Part shown: piece by piece, positions 5,167 through 6,244 of the stretch
How positions within the stretch are numbered: the first letter of the stretch is position 1
Layout: the number at the start of each line of letters is the position of its first letter
Origin: an uncultured Anaerococcus sp.
GTDB lineage: Bacteria; Bacillota; Clostridia; Tissierellales; Peptoniphilaceae
Direction of reading: 5' to 3'
DNA length: 6,244 bases
NCBI GenBank assembly: GCA_943913325.1
Contig: CALTXP010000086.1
Location: forward strand, 1 to 6,244
Made by a program: the position numbers and the translations under genes
The notes under the pieces: model-generated
Told to the model about the DNA's origin: nothing
Databases searched by the model: none
What the model saw: the letters and a program-made list of their open reading frames with translations, nothing else

Positions 5167-6244
5167 GATTACGCCTTTCAACAAAACTCTTATAAAGAGG
5201 AACTAAAACTGCAGAAACCATACCACCAGCAAGTCCGTTATTATATAGATTAATCCCACCATGGATTATTGTAACATTTGTAGCTACTGCTTTATGTATA
5301 AATCCTGCAAAAATGCCGGCAATTATACCAAATTCTCCAGCTATAGGTGCTATAGTTGTAGAAAATAAAGCAGTTAAAATAGCAAGTGTACTAGAAGGTT
5401 CATATTTATTTACCATACTAGCAATGTAAACACCTAGCATTATTGGCAATACATTTTTGGGATGTTTACCAAATGCACCAAATCCCATTACTGTTAATAT
5501 ACCACCAACTATTGGACCATTAAATTTTCCTCCACTCAAAAATACAAATCCGAGACATATAAGTCCCATTAAACCTATATTAAATATCACTAAATATCTG
5601 TTAGAAAAAATAGTAAAATCAGTTATAAGCCTACCGCTACTTTCTAAAATCTGCTTATAACCATTTAAACCTTTATTTTCTATTAGACCATATATCATCA
5701 ATCCTAAGCTAAGCACTAGAAAAAATATAATGGTATATATATCATTACCGTAATAAATTAAACTAACACTAGGAATTTCCTTATCAAACATTCTTAAAAT
5801 CCCAACTAGAACTATTGCAATTATTCCTAAAGAAAATCCAACATTGTATAAAGAGTAACCATCATGAAACTTTAACATAGAACTTGATAGTGGAATTATT
5901 ATAAGACCAACTAATATGCCCACAATAATTCCTAAAACTATACCTGTGCTTAATTTAAATCCAAGTGAAAACATAAATAAGCTTACTATAGGACTCAAAC
6001 CTGTTACAAAACAAACAATATGCATATAATTTGCAAGTTTAAGTTTTTTTAACTTAACATATAAATAAACACCAAGCATTAAAGGAACAGAATTCACTAT
6101 ATTTTTCCCAAAAAAACTAAATCCTGTTACAGTAAACATAGCTGCTATTAATGCACCTGTTAATCTAGCATCACATTTCTTCGCTAGAATGATAGTAAAT
6201 AGTAACATCAATCCAGCATTGACATAACTTGCACCAAGTCCCCC
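5159..6244 (-). CDS. DUF1576-family polytopic membrane protein, N-terminus beyond the window
   Basis: The frame stays open to the right edge, so the true start lies outside. 361 residues are visible, and as I recall the family is around 400 aa or a little more. The TTG at 6211 is an internal Leu codon, because the codons before it (GGLGASYVNAG) continue the family-like sequence. Most of the protein is hydrophobic, with roughly nine or ten membrane segments and a basic C-terminal tail (VERRNRD) that is probably cytoplasmic. It has two homologous halves (visible residues about 9-140 and 222-341). Each carries, in order, an N-x-GLM motif, GF-x-x-FGK followed by P-x-MLGVY, and H-x-G-x-x-LYN-x-G. 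The linker YKQILESSGRLITDF joins them. The function of DUF1576 is not established. The duplicated design resembles transporters or channels, but no substrate can be named. A small soluble gene overlaps its 3' end by 8 bases. Confidence 0.85.
   Translation of the reverse strand, partial: GGLGASYVNAGLMLLFTIILAKKCDARLTGALIAAMFTVTGFSFFGKNIVNSVPLMLGVYLYVKLKKLKLANYMHIVCFVTGLSPIVSLFMFSLGFKLSTGIVLGIIVGILVGLIIIPLSSSMLKFHDGYSLYNVGFSLGIIAIVLVGILRMFDKEIPSVSLIYYGNDIYTIIFFLVLSLGLMIYGLIENKGLNGYKQILESSGRLITDFTIFSNRYLVIFNIGLMGLICLGFVFLSGGKFNGPIVGGILTVMGFGAFGKHPKNVLPIMLGVYIASMVNKYEPSSTLAILTALFSTTIAPIAGEFGIIAGIFAGFIHKAVATNVTIIHGGINLYNNGLAGGMVSAVLVPLYKSFVERRNRD
5222..5581 (-). repeat. Second half-repeat within the DUF1576 protein
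   Basis: This encodes visible residues 222-341, with N-I-GLM at residue 222, GFGAFGK (FGK at 258-260), PIMLGVY, and HGGINLYNNG (LYN at 333-335). The offset from the first copy is 213 residues for the first two motifs and 201 for the third, so the loop between FGK and LYN is 12 residues shorter here. Confidence 0.75.
5825..6220 (-). repeat. First half-repeat within the DUF1576 protein
   Basis: This encodes visible residues 9-140, with N-A-GLM at residue 9, GFSFFGK (FGK at 45-47), PLMLGVY, and HDGYSLYNVG (LYN at 132-134). The same three motifs recur in the same order in the second half. It is a protein-level repeat and no DNA identity is claimed. Confidence 0.75.

Noticed and set aside
5179..5184. 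TTG codons as starts of the small hypothetical protein
   Set aside because: They have no properly spaced ribosome binding site, whereas the GTG at 5166 has GAAAGG 7 bases upstream and the compact overlap typical of coupled genes.
5457..5660. + strand reading frame opposite the DUF1576 gene
   Set aside because: It is a Pro/Ile/Asn-rich shadow of a membrane protein and lies opposite conserved motifs.
6209..6211. TTG as the start of the DUF1576 protein
   Set aside because: The frame continues to the window edge and the preceding residues match the N-x-GLM motif repeated later in the protein, so this is an internal Leu codon.

Overview
The window is AT-rich throughout, with purine-rich Shine-Dalgarno sequences, A/T-ending codons and a textbook extended -10 promoter. 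This fits a low-GC anaerobic member of the Bacillota (Clostridia/Tissierellia-like). That placement is an inference from composition and gene types. No rRNA, tRNA, CRISPR array, transposase or phage gene is visible.

Left part (1-3691, + strand): a strong sigma-A-type promoter, with an 18-bp perfect palindrome over its -35 element, drives a two-gene unit. The first gene encodes the bifunctional kinase/pyrophosphorylase that switches pyruvate, phosphate dikinase (PPDK) off and on. Twelve bases after its stop comes ppdK itself, complete at 876 aa with its regulatory Thr453 and catalytic His455. Enzyme and switch are therefore made together, as a self-contained control point on PEP/pyruvate interconversion. 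A 13-bp stem-loop at 3622-3659 ends the unit and probably also serves the convergent gene on the other side.

Middle (3692-4821, - strand): a complete ketopantoate-reductase-family dehydrogenase (panE/apbA family). An Asp ends the second beta strand, and the whole sequence pattern resembles the D-2-hydroxyacid dehydrogenase branch of the family. It may therefore reduce branched-chain 2-keto acids rather than make pantoate. A 206-base leader upstream (4616-4821) carries an 8-bp inverted repeat flanking a weak promoter candidate.

Right part (4822-6244, - strand): a DUF1576-family polytopic membrane protein that runs off the right edge (its N-terminus is missing), followed by a roughly 114-aa soluble protein of unknown function whose GTG start overlaps the membrane gene's stop by 8 bases. 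The membrane protein is built from two direct repeats with three shared motifs, a transporter-like architecture. This translationally coupled pair is the least understood part of the window. Apart from it, the region is ordinary central metabolism with interesting regulation.
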